Origin: Bimastos eiseni
Lineage: Eukaryota > Annelida > Clitellata > Crassiclitellata > Lumbricidae
Reading direction: 5' to 3'
NCBI GenBank assembly: GCA_959347315.1
Contig: OY365806.1
Coordinates: 55,209,116-55,273,115, forward strand
DNA length: 64,000 nt
The translations under genes and the position numbers were made by a program. This document shows, piece by piece, positions 34,201 through 43,906 of this stretch. The notes beneath the pieces were generated by a model. It was given only the letters and a program-made list of their open reading frames with translations, was not told the DNA's origin and did no database searches. How positions within the stretch are numbered: position 1 is the first letter of the stretch; every line of letters begins with the position of its first letter.

Positions 34201-37200
34201 GCCGATTATTATGGCAATCAGTTCATATCTGGCTACTTATATGTATGCCGTGTTCAACACTGTTCATACATGCTGATCTTTTTCCATACCTAAATGTTTC
34301 TTGATATTTATATAGCACCTATGATTGTTCTTAAATGGTGTTGTATAAGTAACCAGATTATGTTCTTGAGACAAAGTCTATTAATAGTTTTTGCATTCAG
34401 TCATTTGCATAGCTGCATGACAGTGATATTGTATTTCTAATAATAAATAATTTGTAATTCAGTTTTAATTTGGTTCTCTGCTCTTGAATTTAACCTACAA
34501 GTTTCTCTTTTTACTTCACAAATACTTTTACTTATCATTCTTATTTTATTTCTGAGGTAATTTCAGTAATAGTTCCATTTTCCAAATAATTATTTATTTC
34601 TGTGCTGTAAATAGTAATTTACATTATTATTAGATGTCTCTGTTAAAGAACAGTCTCACTTACTTAGATTTTTGCAGTAAAGATTTCACACATAGAAAAG
34701 TGCTTTCCACAAAATGGCTTTGAGGCCTAAGCTGACAAAAAAACCTCCACAATGGGTTCAATTTTGCTGTATGAACTTCACCTTTCCTTCCAATATGATT
34801 TCTTGTATAATTTTCCCTTATGTCCACCAAATAATGTTCCACAGTCTTGGTTGTTGCTGCTCGACGATGTCCTTTCAGTTTCATGTTCAGAAATGTAAAT
34901 GCCTGCAGTGCAGTTGAAATTGTGCTGTCTGGTAATGATTGTACAACTGTACAAGTGTACATGGAATAGCAACATGTGCTGCCCCCACAATCACTCACAA
35001 TGTACTTCTGTGCAATTATTAGATGACAAAGACCAAAGATAGAATTTTATCTTGAGCATAGAGCATTGGTAGAGCTCTTGACCAGAGTTTTCCAATGGAG
35101 TAAATCTGTCTTGAGATAGCGTGCGATACTAATCACCTGTTAAAGTCATCTGAACTTCAGTACTATAAGAATTAGTTCTGAAAATAATTCCTTGTTTCTT
35201 TTATAATTTCAGTAATTTATTCCTAATTTCGTTTTTAAGCTAGAAAAATTCCTACTTTCAATTCTTGTTTTTGCTAAAGATATTGTTTATTTCTACTTCT
35301 AATTTTAGTTTTTTTTAGCAATAATATCACTGCTGCATGATGATTATGACAAGTGATGAATTTCCTTTTTTTGTCGATCCAGGCATTGGTGCAGGTGAGG
35401 CTGATCTGAGCCGTTGTATAGAACTAGCGTCACGACCTGTTTTCCTGCAGCAGTGGAAAGACTGCAAACACCTCGTAATTGATGAGGTTTCCATGATTGA
35501 TGGCCTCATGTTTGACAAGCTGGAAGCTGTTGCCAGGTTTTTATGGACTACTACTCACTGATATCTAGCATCTCAATGTGTCATTTTGTATTCATGACAT
35601 GATTTCACTTTGTGCATTTCAGCCTCATCAGCCTCTGCGTTTCCATAGAGATGCTGGGGAAATGTTGTTAATTACTGTAAGTGGTCATTGTATGTGTGAA
35701 CTGAATTCCAAATGATTGTATGCTTATCTCTTTGATCACCTGTAGTCATCTTTTTATTGGCTATTGTCCTTCTTTGCTTGGTTACTCTATTTGGCTCTCC
35801 CAGGATTTTCATATCCAGTGTCCCTTTGTTACCTTTTCTGATTTTATATTGTTGCAACACCTTGCAACCACTGTCTACTGCCAAAGAACCATGCTGTACC
35901 TACTGCCTGTGATACTCAAGTTTCCTACTCATATCTTCCAATATCACTGCAGTATTTGATTTGGTATAACTATCATTCCTCCAGTGCTGTCTAAGATGTG
36001 AATAACTCTCTGGCCCTTCACTGAAATTGATAAAATTGGTAGGAATGTTTGGCCAGAAATGATGAACAAAAAAATAATTACCACATATATATGATCACTT
36101 ACCTATCTGTTTTATGTTTCAACTTTAGTGACCTGAAAGACAAAAATAAAAAATTTTAAACCGTCTTTGGTGTCATGTGTTTAAAACATATTTATAAAAT
36201 TATTTCTGTCATAGCTAAGAATTGAAAAGGTTGAGTTTTTATATCAGTTTTGCCATTAGCTGGCTGACAAAGTGTTTGTTGTGACATTCTCGTGGTTTTG
36301 GTCAGATTAATCATGTATATCCTAGGGTTTATAATTAAAGGATAACCCACAAGCAAACTCAAACTAGAAGACACCCGTAGCGGCAGAGCTTCATTATGGT
36401 GCTCTAGAAATTGTCTGTTTAATAATAATAACTGACTTTAGATGCATTTGCTCTGTAGTACATGGGTAACCGTGGCTTAGCAGGATACCCATCCATTCAG
36501 GGCCTCTTTGTTACCCTGGCAATGAAACTCTGTTAAATTGTAAATGCACTTTTGAAGTTGGTTAACAATAAATGATTGATTGATTGATTGTGTTTTGTTG
36601 TGTTCAGAGCTGTTCGTCAGAATAACAAGCCATTTGGTGGCATTCAGCTGATTTTATCCGGTGATTTCTTACAGTTGCCACCTGTGACTAAGCCAGGAGC
36701 CAAACGTGTTTTTGCATTTCAGGTTCAGTCATATTTGTCACTCCACTTTTAATTCAACCGCTTTGACCTATGTCTTTCTGGTTGTATGAGAATATTACAT
36801 GTTTGTGGTTCATATTAACCAAGCAAGGGTTAAATAACTTAATTTTATTACTGAATATTAAAGTTATTGAACAGCAATAACTTAGTTTTATTACTGAATA
36901 TTAAAAATTATTAAGCCGCTTGTGTCTAATGTGATTGCATCAAGTTATATCTAAATTATTGCATGCAGTTTCATATTTTAATGTAATGAAGCTTTAAAAA
37001 TTAATTCAAGAACGTTGAAAATTGGCTGTTTTTCTTGGTGGTTGCATAGACCTCAAGTTTCTCTTATAACACATTCTAAGATATGATTTTATTCACTTAA
37101 ACATAGATTTTAATTTGACAGTAAATTCTAATTATTATTATTATTATTGACTAATATTCTAATTCATTTTGTATTTTTAGTCTGTGTCATGGAGGACATG

Positions 37201-40200
37201 TATTAATAAATACTTAGAGTTGAAGGAAGTACACAGACAAGTTGACAAGAAATTCGTTAACATCCTTCAAAGCATTCGTCTTGGAAGGTTGTTCAAATTT
37301 TATTGCTTGCTTGCTTAATTAATTTTTTATCTATCTATATAAATAAAGAGAACATTCTGTGTGTCTGTCTGTCTGGCTAGGCATTTGCACAGTTTTAAAG
37401 CTATTTACTCGAAACCTTCGCAGTTGGCTCGAGGAACAACTGGGACACCCACTAGAGGGGTTTGTGAACCCCACGACCGCCGTTTTCCTGGTTTCCAGGG
37501 CCAAATACCTCTCTTGAGAATCCAACAACTACCCCAAGGAGTCCACATAAAAGGAAAGTTTCCTTCTCAGTCGCCAGGAGTCACTGCTGTACTCACAGGT
37601 TCCGAGGTACTACACTTGGCAAACCAACAAAACCTCGCAAACATGAAAGACGAGCACACCTGTGGAAGGATATCCAGGGGTCAAGTCCATTTCCGTTCTC
37701 GACGATATTTCTTAATCCAGGCAATGCTGGACACCCCCAGCTAGTGTATACATAATGTTTCAAACAACTTTGGAACTCATGTTTTTAGAAGAATTAAGTG
37801 GTCATGTATCTTAGGTCATCATATGTTGACCTACATGGTTTCTGATGGATTTTAAAAAGGTATTGTATTAGTTATATACTTGTCTTGATGCACATGTAAA
37901 GTGCAAGGCCTTTTTATGCACAAATTTGCCATTACACTTAAGTAAGTAAAAATTGGAATGGTATTGTACAAGTTTTACAAAAACCATCTTAGTGTGGGTC
38001 ATATATGTTGAATTTTTCCATTTGATACATGTACATGTTGCACCATGTATGTGGTTTGACTTTCAACAAATTTAGAAGTAGATGGAAGAGAGGCATTGGT
38101 TGAGTTGAAATTGACTGAGGAATGAGAATGGAAGGGAGGCATTGGTCGAGTTGAGCAGGGCTGTTAACAATACTGGAAAAAAATATTGCAATAGCAATAC
38201 CAATACTTCCTAATTAAAAGAATCGTAATACCAATACTTTTTTTGAAAAGTATTGCAATACTTTTACCAATACTTTTCAATATGCTTGATTAAGTCGATC
38301 TTTGCATACATTATAATTCATGCACCAATAATTTTATAAAATTTCCCTAGGAATCGCTTGGCCAATCACAAGGAATGTAGATAAGAGGAATGGTTACTCA
38401 TTAAATTTCCATGTACACGCTTTTCTCTTAAACACAGATGTCGCCCCATTCTAAGTTTTTCTTCTATTTGAAAATATGGTGTTTTGAACCTCTAACGGCA
38501 TTTTTTTTAAATTTTGCTGACATACCCGGTAGTCATTTGTGAATTTGGCTTCATGACTAGAGGTTGATGAATCAGCTTGTTATTTTGAAAGGATCTAAAA
38601 TTTCTGGCTCCTGAATATAGCCCCTAAACTGTTGACACGAAGGAACATGGGAACTTTCCAGTTCTGTGCTTATTGGTCCTTGGGCCAATCATAATGTCTT
38701 TGAAGTAGCCTTCAGGCAAGCTATTCGAACACAATGCTCCGATATCGCACTTACAATCTTCGTTTCCTCAGTCCCATTCATTTTGAAGATCAACTAAATT
38801 CGCAAGCACTCTAAAATTAAATAGGCAAGCCACTTCTACCAGTGAACGCAAAAGGACATAAGCCTACTTTGGTCATTTTATTATTTAGGCCTATAAAATA
38901 TTCCATCTATTTGTGCCAAGATTTGTATGACCGAAAGAGGCTACATATAGGCCTGAACTTATCAAAGCGCAATGATTGACGTTGCATATTTCTTGAGAAA
39001 CTATATAAATATCAGCGAGAAAAAGTATTGGTATCGAGTATTGCTGACAGGGTAAAAATAGGTATCATGATACACATGCGATACCAGCAAAATAAAACTA
39101 TCGCGATACTCACTGCGATACTGACAAAAGTATCGCGATACCAAAGTATTGCGATACTTTATCACGATATTAACAGCCCTGTAGTTGAGACTGACTGAGG
39201 AATGAGGATGGAAGGGAGGCATTGGTTGAGTTGAGATTGAATGAGGATGGAAGAGAGGCATTGGTTGAGTTGAGATTGAATGAGGATGGAAGGGAGGCAT
39301 TGGTTGAGTTGAGACTGACTGAGGAATGAGGATGGAAGGGAGGCATTGGTTGAGTTGAGATTGAATGAGGATGGAAGGGAGGCATTGGTTGAGTTGAGAT
39401 TGAATGAGGATGGAAGGGAGGCATTGGTTGAGTTGAGATTGAATGAGGATGGAAGGGAGGCATTGGTTGAGTTGAGACTGACTGAGGAATGAGGATGGAA
39501 GGGAGGCATTGGTTGAGTTGAGATTGAATGAGGATGGAAGGGGTTGAGTTGAGACTGACTGAGAAATGAGGATGGAAGGGAGGCATTGGTTGAGTTGAGA
39601 CTGACTGAGAAATGAGGATGGAAGGGAGGCATTGGTTGAGTTGAGACTGACTGAGGAATGAGGATGGAAGGGAGGCATTGGTTTAGTTGAGACTGACTGA
39701 GGATGGAAGGGGTTGAGTTGAGACTGACTGAGAAATGAGGATGGAAGGGAGGCATTGGTTGAGTTGAGACTGACTGAGGAATGAGGATGGAAGGGAGGCA
39801 TTGGTTGAGTTGAGACTGACTGAGGAATGAGGATGGAAGGGAGGCATTGGTTTAGTTGAGACTGACTGAGGATGGAAGGGGTTGAGTTGAGACTGACTGA
39901 GAAATGAGGATGGAAGCGAGGCATTGGTTGAGTTGAGATTGACTGAGGATGGAAGGGAGGCATTGGTTGAGTTGACTGAGGAATGAGGATGGAAGGGAGG
40001 CATTGGTTGAGTTGAGACTGACTGAGGATGGAAGGGGTTGAGTTGAGACTGACTGAGAAATGAGGATGGAAGCGAGGCATTGGTTGAGTTGAGACTGACT
40101 GAGGAATGAGGATGGTCCAATGCAGAAGAATGACTTGTATGGTGTATGATTGCAAGGCCAACAAATCCTCATCTGCTGCAGAACATGGCATTCAATGACC

Positions 40201-43200
40201 CTGCATGGACACAGAACTTATAAATGGATTCTGAGATAAAGTTGAACACCGATGTGTAGCCAAAGAGGAAGATTTAACCATAAATGTATGTTCTTATTGT
40301 TCCCATGACGCAATCCAAAAATTAATATACAATCGTCAACAAGCAATTAGGAGCAATAGGGTAAGAGAAGCCCTAAAGGAACGATCGCCCTTCGTTGGGT
40401 TATTTACAGCATGTAATTAGTTTACTGTTATTGTGATGTTCTATTCTTAGATGTACAGATGAAGCTGTCGATTGTCTGAAATTAACAGCCAGTCGTCGGA
40501 TTGATCAAGATGGCATCACTGCAACGCGGCTCTGCACTCACAAAGATGACGTTGATGACATTAATAAACTTCAGCTGGAAAGACTTAACAGTTAGTATTT
40601 TGTATATTCAACAAATGATGAGTTGATTCAGTAGTTTTTAGCATTAAAACAAATACAAGTATGTAGATTTGTGTTGATGAAAGCAGGGAATGACAGGACA
40701 TTGTGGTAAATTTTCAATATATAAGATAAAGACAGATAGTGAAACAGTTTCTAGGGCATTTCGCAAACAACTCAGCAGAATATGCCTTAGAGAACAGATC
40801 AGTCTGAAGTGTGGATTTATAATATTCAGAGTACATGTAATATTAGTTTTAGTTTGATGATAATATTGACTCTGATGATGAAGGTTGTATGCAATCTAAA
40901 CCTGCTTCAGGCCTGCCTTTGCAATATGTATACGAGGGCTCAAGGGTATGCTGATGTTGTTGTATCAAGGACGAGTGACTATATGAATCAGTAACAAGAA
41001 ATAACCATACGAAATTGGGGTAGAGTAGGCTATAGTACCTCAGATTTAATATAGTGATGAGGATGCTGGCCTAGGTAGTTAAACCTAGATTAACGATTCA
41101 TGATACACAGAGATGCTATTTGAATGCATGTCTGACATTATAATCTTTTGACCTCTTGTTAAATCTTATGAATTGAACTTATGGTCTAGTAGAAACTTGA
41201 ATGGCCCATTGCTACATGTCTTTAATGTGTGGCATTGTCTACAAGTGACGGCGGCAATATGCAGCCCTAAGCTGACTCCTGGAACATCACAAATATGCTA
41301 TAATATTTTGATAGAAGGAGTTTCTTCAGAATCATATATAGATATTACCGGTATACATGTATATATACCATTAAATAGGTTATTCTCTTAATTTCAGTCA
41401 TCTTAGAAGTATTTCTGTTTTTTTGTGGCATATTTAGCCAAAAGTCATTTATTTCGAGCAGCAGACAGTGACTCATATCAATCCTTGGCAGCTGATGAAC
41501 TGTGTGGAGTTGGATCAGTGCTGGAACTGAAGCAGGGTGCTCAGGTAAGAGCAAGCTTTAATGCAGGATGTAATGCAAGTGTTTCTTGAGTGAATGTAGT
41601 AAATAAAAAAGAGTAAAGATAGAGAAAGTGGCCGATAGAGTAGTGAAGTTTTAATGGAGTCATTTTTTATTCAAAAGCAATGTTTTACATTACTAATTTT
41701 AATGTTGGCTTTTTGTTTGATTTTATGGAAATGTAACCAGTGATTGTTTCAAGATAGACGATTACCTATTATATTCATTCTGCTGGTGAAAGTAAGAGTC
41801 AATGTCCCTCCATTAGGAACTGACCTCATTAGCTTCTGTGGACTTTTGAAGAATGCTACACTCCATATTACATAAATGCATGTGTAAAATGCACATCGAT
41901 TTCTACACAGGTCACATTTTTCTTCCCAAGGTCAACACGTGGAGGTATACTTGCCTGCAAATTTGTATTATTTTTACCAATGCCATCTAGTGAATGGAAG
42001 GCTGAGTTAACCTTACAGGGCTAGCAGGATTGGGCCCACATCCTTCTGATCTTCATTCCAGCATGTTAGTGATCTTCCCAGAATGAAAATTTGTCTTTGG
42101 GCATTGACTAGGATCTGAGCCTCAGTGCCTCTGAATTGCAATTGCTAAGACTCGACATTATCTATTTTTAGGTGATGCTTACCAAAAACTTGGATATTTC
42201 AAAAGGTTTGGTTAATGGAGCACGAGGAGTTGTTGTTGGTTTCGACTCTGGCACAAAAGGTACATCTATATACTTGTGCTGTGTTGGGCAGGGGAGATTC
42301 TCAGTGTCTGTGCCAAATTCACTTTCTGTCTGTCCTCTTGTAGGATGACTCAATGACTGGTCCAAAGTTGTGGAATTCACTGTTCAGTTCATTTTGTCAA
42401 ATCTTTGTCATTCTGCTACTTGGTCAGACCTTCGAGTTTGTGTCTTTTGGTTGAGTATCGATGGAACATTGTCATGTGCATTCCATTTTGCTGTCCCTAA
42501 GGAATGGAACTGACTACCAATGTTTGTCTGAAGTTCAAACTATGTCTCTTCCTTTAAGGAATAGCTCATATCTCACAAGTCCTCATTGGCTTTCAAACAT
42601 TTTGATATCTAACAGACTCTTCACCTGGCATCTGTCTAACTGTGCCTCCAATTAACATTTCTGTGTGACCTTGCATGTTTTCAAATTTTTTTAATAATAA
42701 TTTTAATACAGTTGAGGTTACATAAGAATCAACCAGTCATTTTTGCTTTATTTTGTTGGTTTACTTTTGTACCCACAAGAGTGCCCTAATACTGTGCTTA
42801 AATTAACAATGAGTTTCACAAAATGTAAGCGTGTAGTTTATGAAGAATGCAAATGGTGAAGCTTAGTGACTTTAGTGAAGCATTGTTTAGGGAAACTGTT
42901 TGAGCGATTTTCTTTGATGAACCGTTAAATCTAGATTTGCAATTTCAGCAAAAACAACTGTTGAAACTGTTATGTTTATATATTTATGATTTATTTATAT
43001 GATTTTATTGTGTACTAAAGTATGGAATTTGTTTAAATATCAAGTTTAGTGATTGGTTCAACAGCTTTTGTTTAATAAAACTTTGATTGCAGGCTCTCCT
43101 GTGGTGAAGTTCATAGGTGGAATGGAAATGGTTGTCTCTCCGGAGAAATGGGTCATTAGACTGCGTGGTGGTTCTTCTATGGAGCGCCGACAGCTGCCTC

Positions 43201-43632
43201 TAAAGCTTGCTTGGGCTATATCAATACATAAGAGCCAGGTACATAATAAATCAAATTTTAGAATTCTACAGATGCATCACATCTAGAAAAGATTATATGT
43301 GTTAACATTATGTATCAATGTGTCTAGTTATCTTTTGAAGAACTGCCTGCCACTGCTAACTCTTCTGGTTCAATTAGAATAGTAACTAACATTCTCCCTT
43401 TTTCTTGCAGGATCTAAGCCTCTTGTAAAATTGTTGTTTTTATTTTTTGCAGGGCATGACTCTCGACTGTGTTGAAATTACTGTGTCTCGAGTATTCGAA
43501 TGTGGCCAGGCATATGTTGCCCTTTCTCGAGCAAAAAATCTCAATGGACTCCGGATAATAGACTTTGATCGTAGATGCGTAAGGGCTGATGCTCAAGTTT
43601 TAGAATTCTACAGACGCATCACACGAGAATGA
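28266..43632 (+). CDS. PIF1: PIF1 5'-to-3' DNA helicase, 11 coding exons
   Basis: Exons: 28266-28805, 32504-32690, 33412-33501, 35383-35536, 36608-36722, 37181-37287, 40451-40590, 41438-41544, 42172-42259, 43093-43238, 43453-43632. All are GT-AG and in phase, giving 617 residues (human PIF1 is 641). Residues 1-180 match the PIF1 N-terminal domain (LVLGRNE, SNCPPDRL, FTDISPL). The helicase core shows Walker A GSAGTGKS (228-235), TASTGVAACHIGGTTLHAFA, Walker B VIDEVSM, GDFLQLPPV, the PIF1 signature region around LELKEVHRQVDKKF, SIHKSQGMTLDC (split by the last intron) and QAYVALSRA. PIF1 unwinds G-quadruplex and replication/recombination intermediates in nucleus and mitochondrion. ATG 28266 is chosen because it has A at -3 and G at +4 and the protein then aligns from its start. 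I see no disabling lesion. A polyadenylation AATAAA lies at 43660. Confidence 0.97.
28806..30153. other. PIF1 intron 1, first part
   Basis: AT-rich intron DNA. A frame pair around 29554-29979 shows no recognisable protein. Nothing else named. Confidence 0.5.
30154..30235 (+). mobile_element. hAT/Charlie-like terminal fragment
   Basis: CAGAGCATTTCCCAAACTGT followed by GTTCCGCGGAGCCCTAGGG resembles the ends of hAT-Charlie elements, which typically read CAGGGGTTCCCAAAC. The other end was not located. Confidence 0.5.
30472..30630 (+). repeat. Direct repeat, copy A (about 158 bp)
   Basis: Closely matches 31119-31276, with shared runs such as CGAATAATCTTAAAACAATT and TTCCATATGGATACTTTTTG. The copies lie about 645 bp apart in the same orientation within PIF1 intron 1. 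Confidence 0.85.
31119..31276 (+). repeat. Direct repeat, copy B (about 158 bp)
   Basis: Partner of 30472-30630. The pair could be the ends of a short LTR-like or TRIM element, or a simple segmental duplication. I see no primer-binding site or polypurine tract between them. Confidence 0.85.
31968..32441. mobile_element. Tc1/mariner-type MITE in PIF1 intron 1
   Basis: Left terminal repeat GTATATACTCGACTATAAGT at 31969 pairs with the right end, whose reverse complement reads GTATATACTCGACTATAAGT (32419-32438). TA dinucleotides are present at the flanks. The inside has a tandem duplication: ACAGCAGATATCAAGCTATA at about 32172 and again at about 32291 (one mismatch). It ends about 60 bp before PIF1 exon 2. 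No transposase. Confidence 0.75.
32691..33411. other. PIF1 intron 2
   Basis: GTAATG donor and GAAG acceptor. It contains a 40-bp near-duplicate (AAAGCTGAGTTCAGA-AAATG at about 33147 and 33186). No gene inside. Confidence 0.7.
33502..35382. other. PIF1 intron 3, with exon-3-like segment
   Basis: At about 34141-34171, TTGTGTGGGATGCTAGCCAT and ATAGGAGGAAC closely resemble part of exon 3 (GGTGTGGCCGCTTGCCATAT). It may be a degenerate copy or chance. A minus-strand open frame of 112 codons at 34660-34998 has no recognisable domain. Confidence 0.45.
36395..36600 (+). mobile_element. Retroposon-like insertion with (TGAT)n tail
   Basis: A GC-richer segment (CCATCCATTCAGGGCCTCTT) is followed by AAATGCAC...AACAATAAATGATTGATTGATTG just before PIF1 exon 5. 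Short 3' microsatellite tails like this are typical of SINEs and LINEs. The family is not identified. Confidence 0.4.
37328..37744 (+). mobile_element. Non-autonomous Helitron-like element in PIF1 intron 6
   Basis: The 5' end TCTATCTATATAAATAAAG is followed by GTGTGTCTGTCTGTCTGG. The 3' end has the hairpin GCTGG-ACACCC-CCAGC immediately before terminal CTAG (37741-37744). A 5' TC, a 3' hairpin and a terminal CTRR without terminal inverted repeats are the Helitron signature. There is no Rep/helicase. A 127-codon frame spans most of it but shows no domain. Confidence 0.65.
38075..40115. repeat. Minisatellite of 46/39/31-bp units in PIF1 intron 6
   Basis: Units share GATGGAAGGGAGGCATTGGT and TGAGTTGAGA and come in three lengths: 46, 39 and 31 bp. 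About two units lie at 38085-38155 and the rest at 39182-40113; the hAT element 38156-39181 separates them. The long minus-strand frames across the array (up to 396 codons) have no independent support. Confidence 0.93.
38156..39181. mobile_element. 1026-bp hAT element inserted in the minisatellite
   Basis: The left end is CAGGGCTGTTAACAATACTG and the reverse complement of the right end is CAGGGCTGTTAATATCGTGA. Flanks GAGTTGAG (38148-38155) and TAGTTGAG (39182-39189) form an 8-bp target duplication with 7 of 8 matches. Sub-terminal regions carry repeated TATTGCAATA/TATCGCGATAC words. No transposase frame. Confidence 0.85.
40591..41437. other. PIF1 intron 7
   Basis: GTTAGT donor and TATTTAG acceptor. 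AT-rich, nothing recognised inside. Confidence 0.7.
41545..42171. other. PIF1 intron 8
   Basis: GTAAGA donor and TTTTTAG acceptor. Nothing recognised inside. Confidence 0.7.
42380..42715 (+). mobile_element. CR1/L2-like LINE 3' fragment in PIF1 intron 9
   Basis: With frameshifts the plus strand reads AFHFAVPKEWN, then LP..V.SSNYVSSFKE and a serine/leucine tail, matching the terminal 'A-PxxWNxLPxxxR...SFKxxLKTxLF' of CR1/L2-type reverse transcriptases. The related 52520-52700 fragment shares this ending ([18 protein letters not shown]). It is followed by an AT-rich tail. Confidence 0.6.
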
Positions 43633-43906
43633 GATACAGTTTAAAGAAGACTTTAATAGAATAAATGAATCATATTTGCATTGATGTTAGTTAGCTTTAC
43701 AATAATGAAATTGAACAGCATCAAGAACTGTTCATCACCGGTCGTAGTAAGCAGCACCTTTGACTAGTACATCATTGGAAATGAGCCCTATGGTGTTCCT
43801 GATGAGAAAGCTTTGTTATAGTCAGATTCCTTACAATAATGAAATCGAATAGCACCATGAAATCGAGAACTCCGGTTTGGTAAATACCATTGACTTTGAC
43901 TAAGAC
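43633..43906. other. Convergent 3' intergenic interval of PIF1 and SLC17
   Basis: Only 274 bp separate the two stop codons. It contains AATAAA at 43660 for PIF1 and two copies of TTACAATAATGAAAT-GAA-AGCA (43697 and 43831, 134 bp apart) marking an imperfect tandem duplication. No minus-strand AATAAA was found here, so the transporter mRNA may overlap the PIF1 3' end. Confidence 0.7.

Noticed and set aside
39001..40191. A 396-codon minus-strand frame of repeated QPMPPFHPHS-type units
   Set aside because: It is the translation of the minisatellite in PIF1 intron 6. All three frames are open and the frame runs on into the hAT element.
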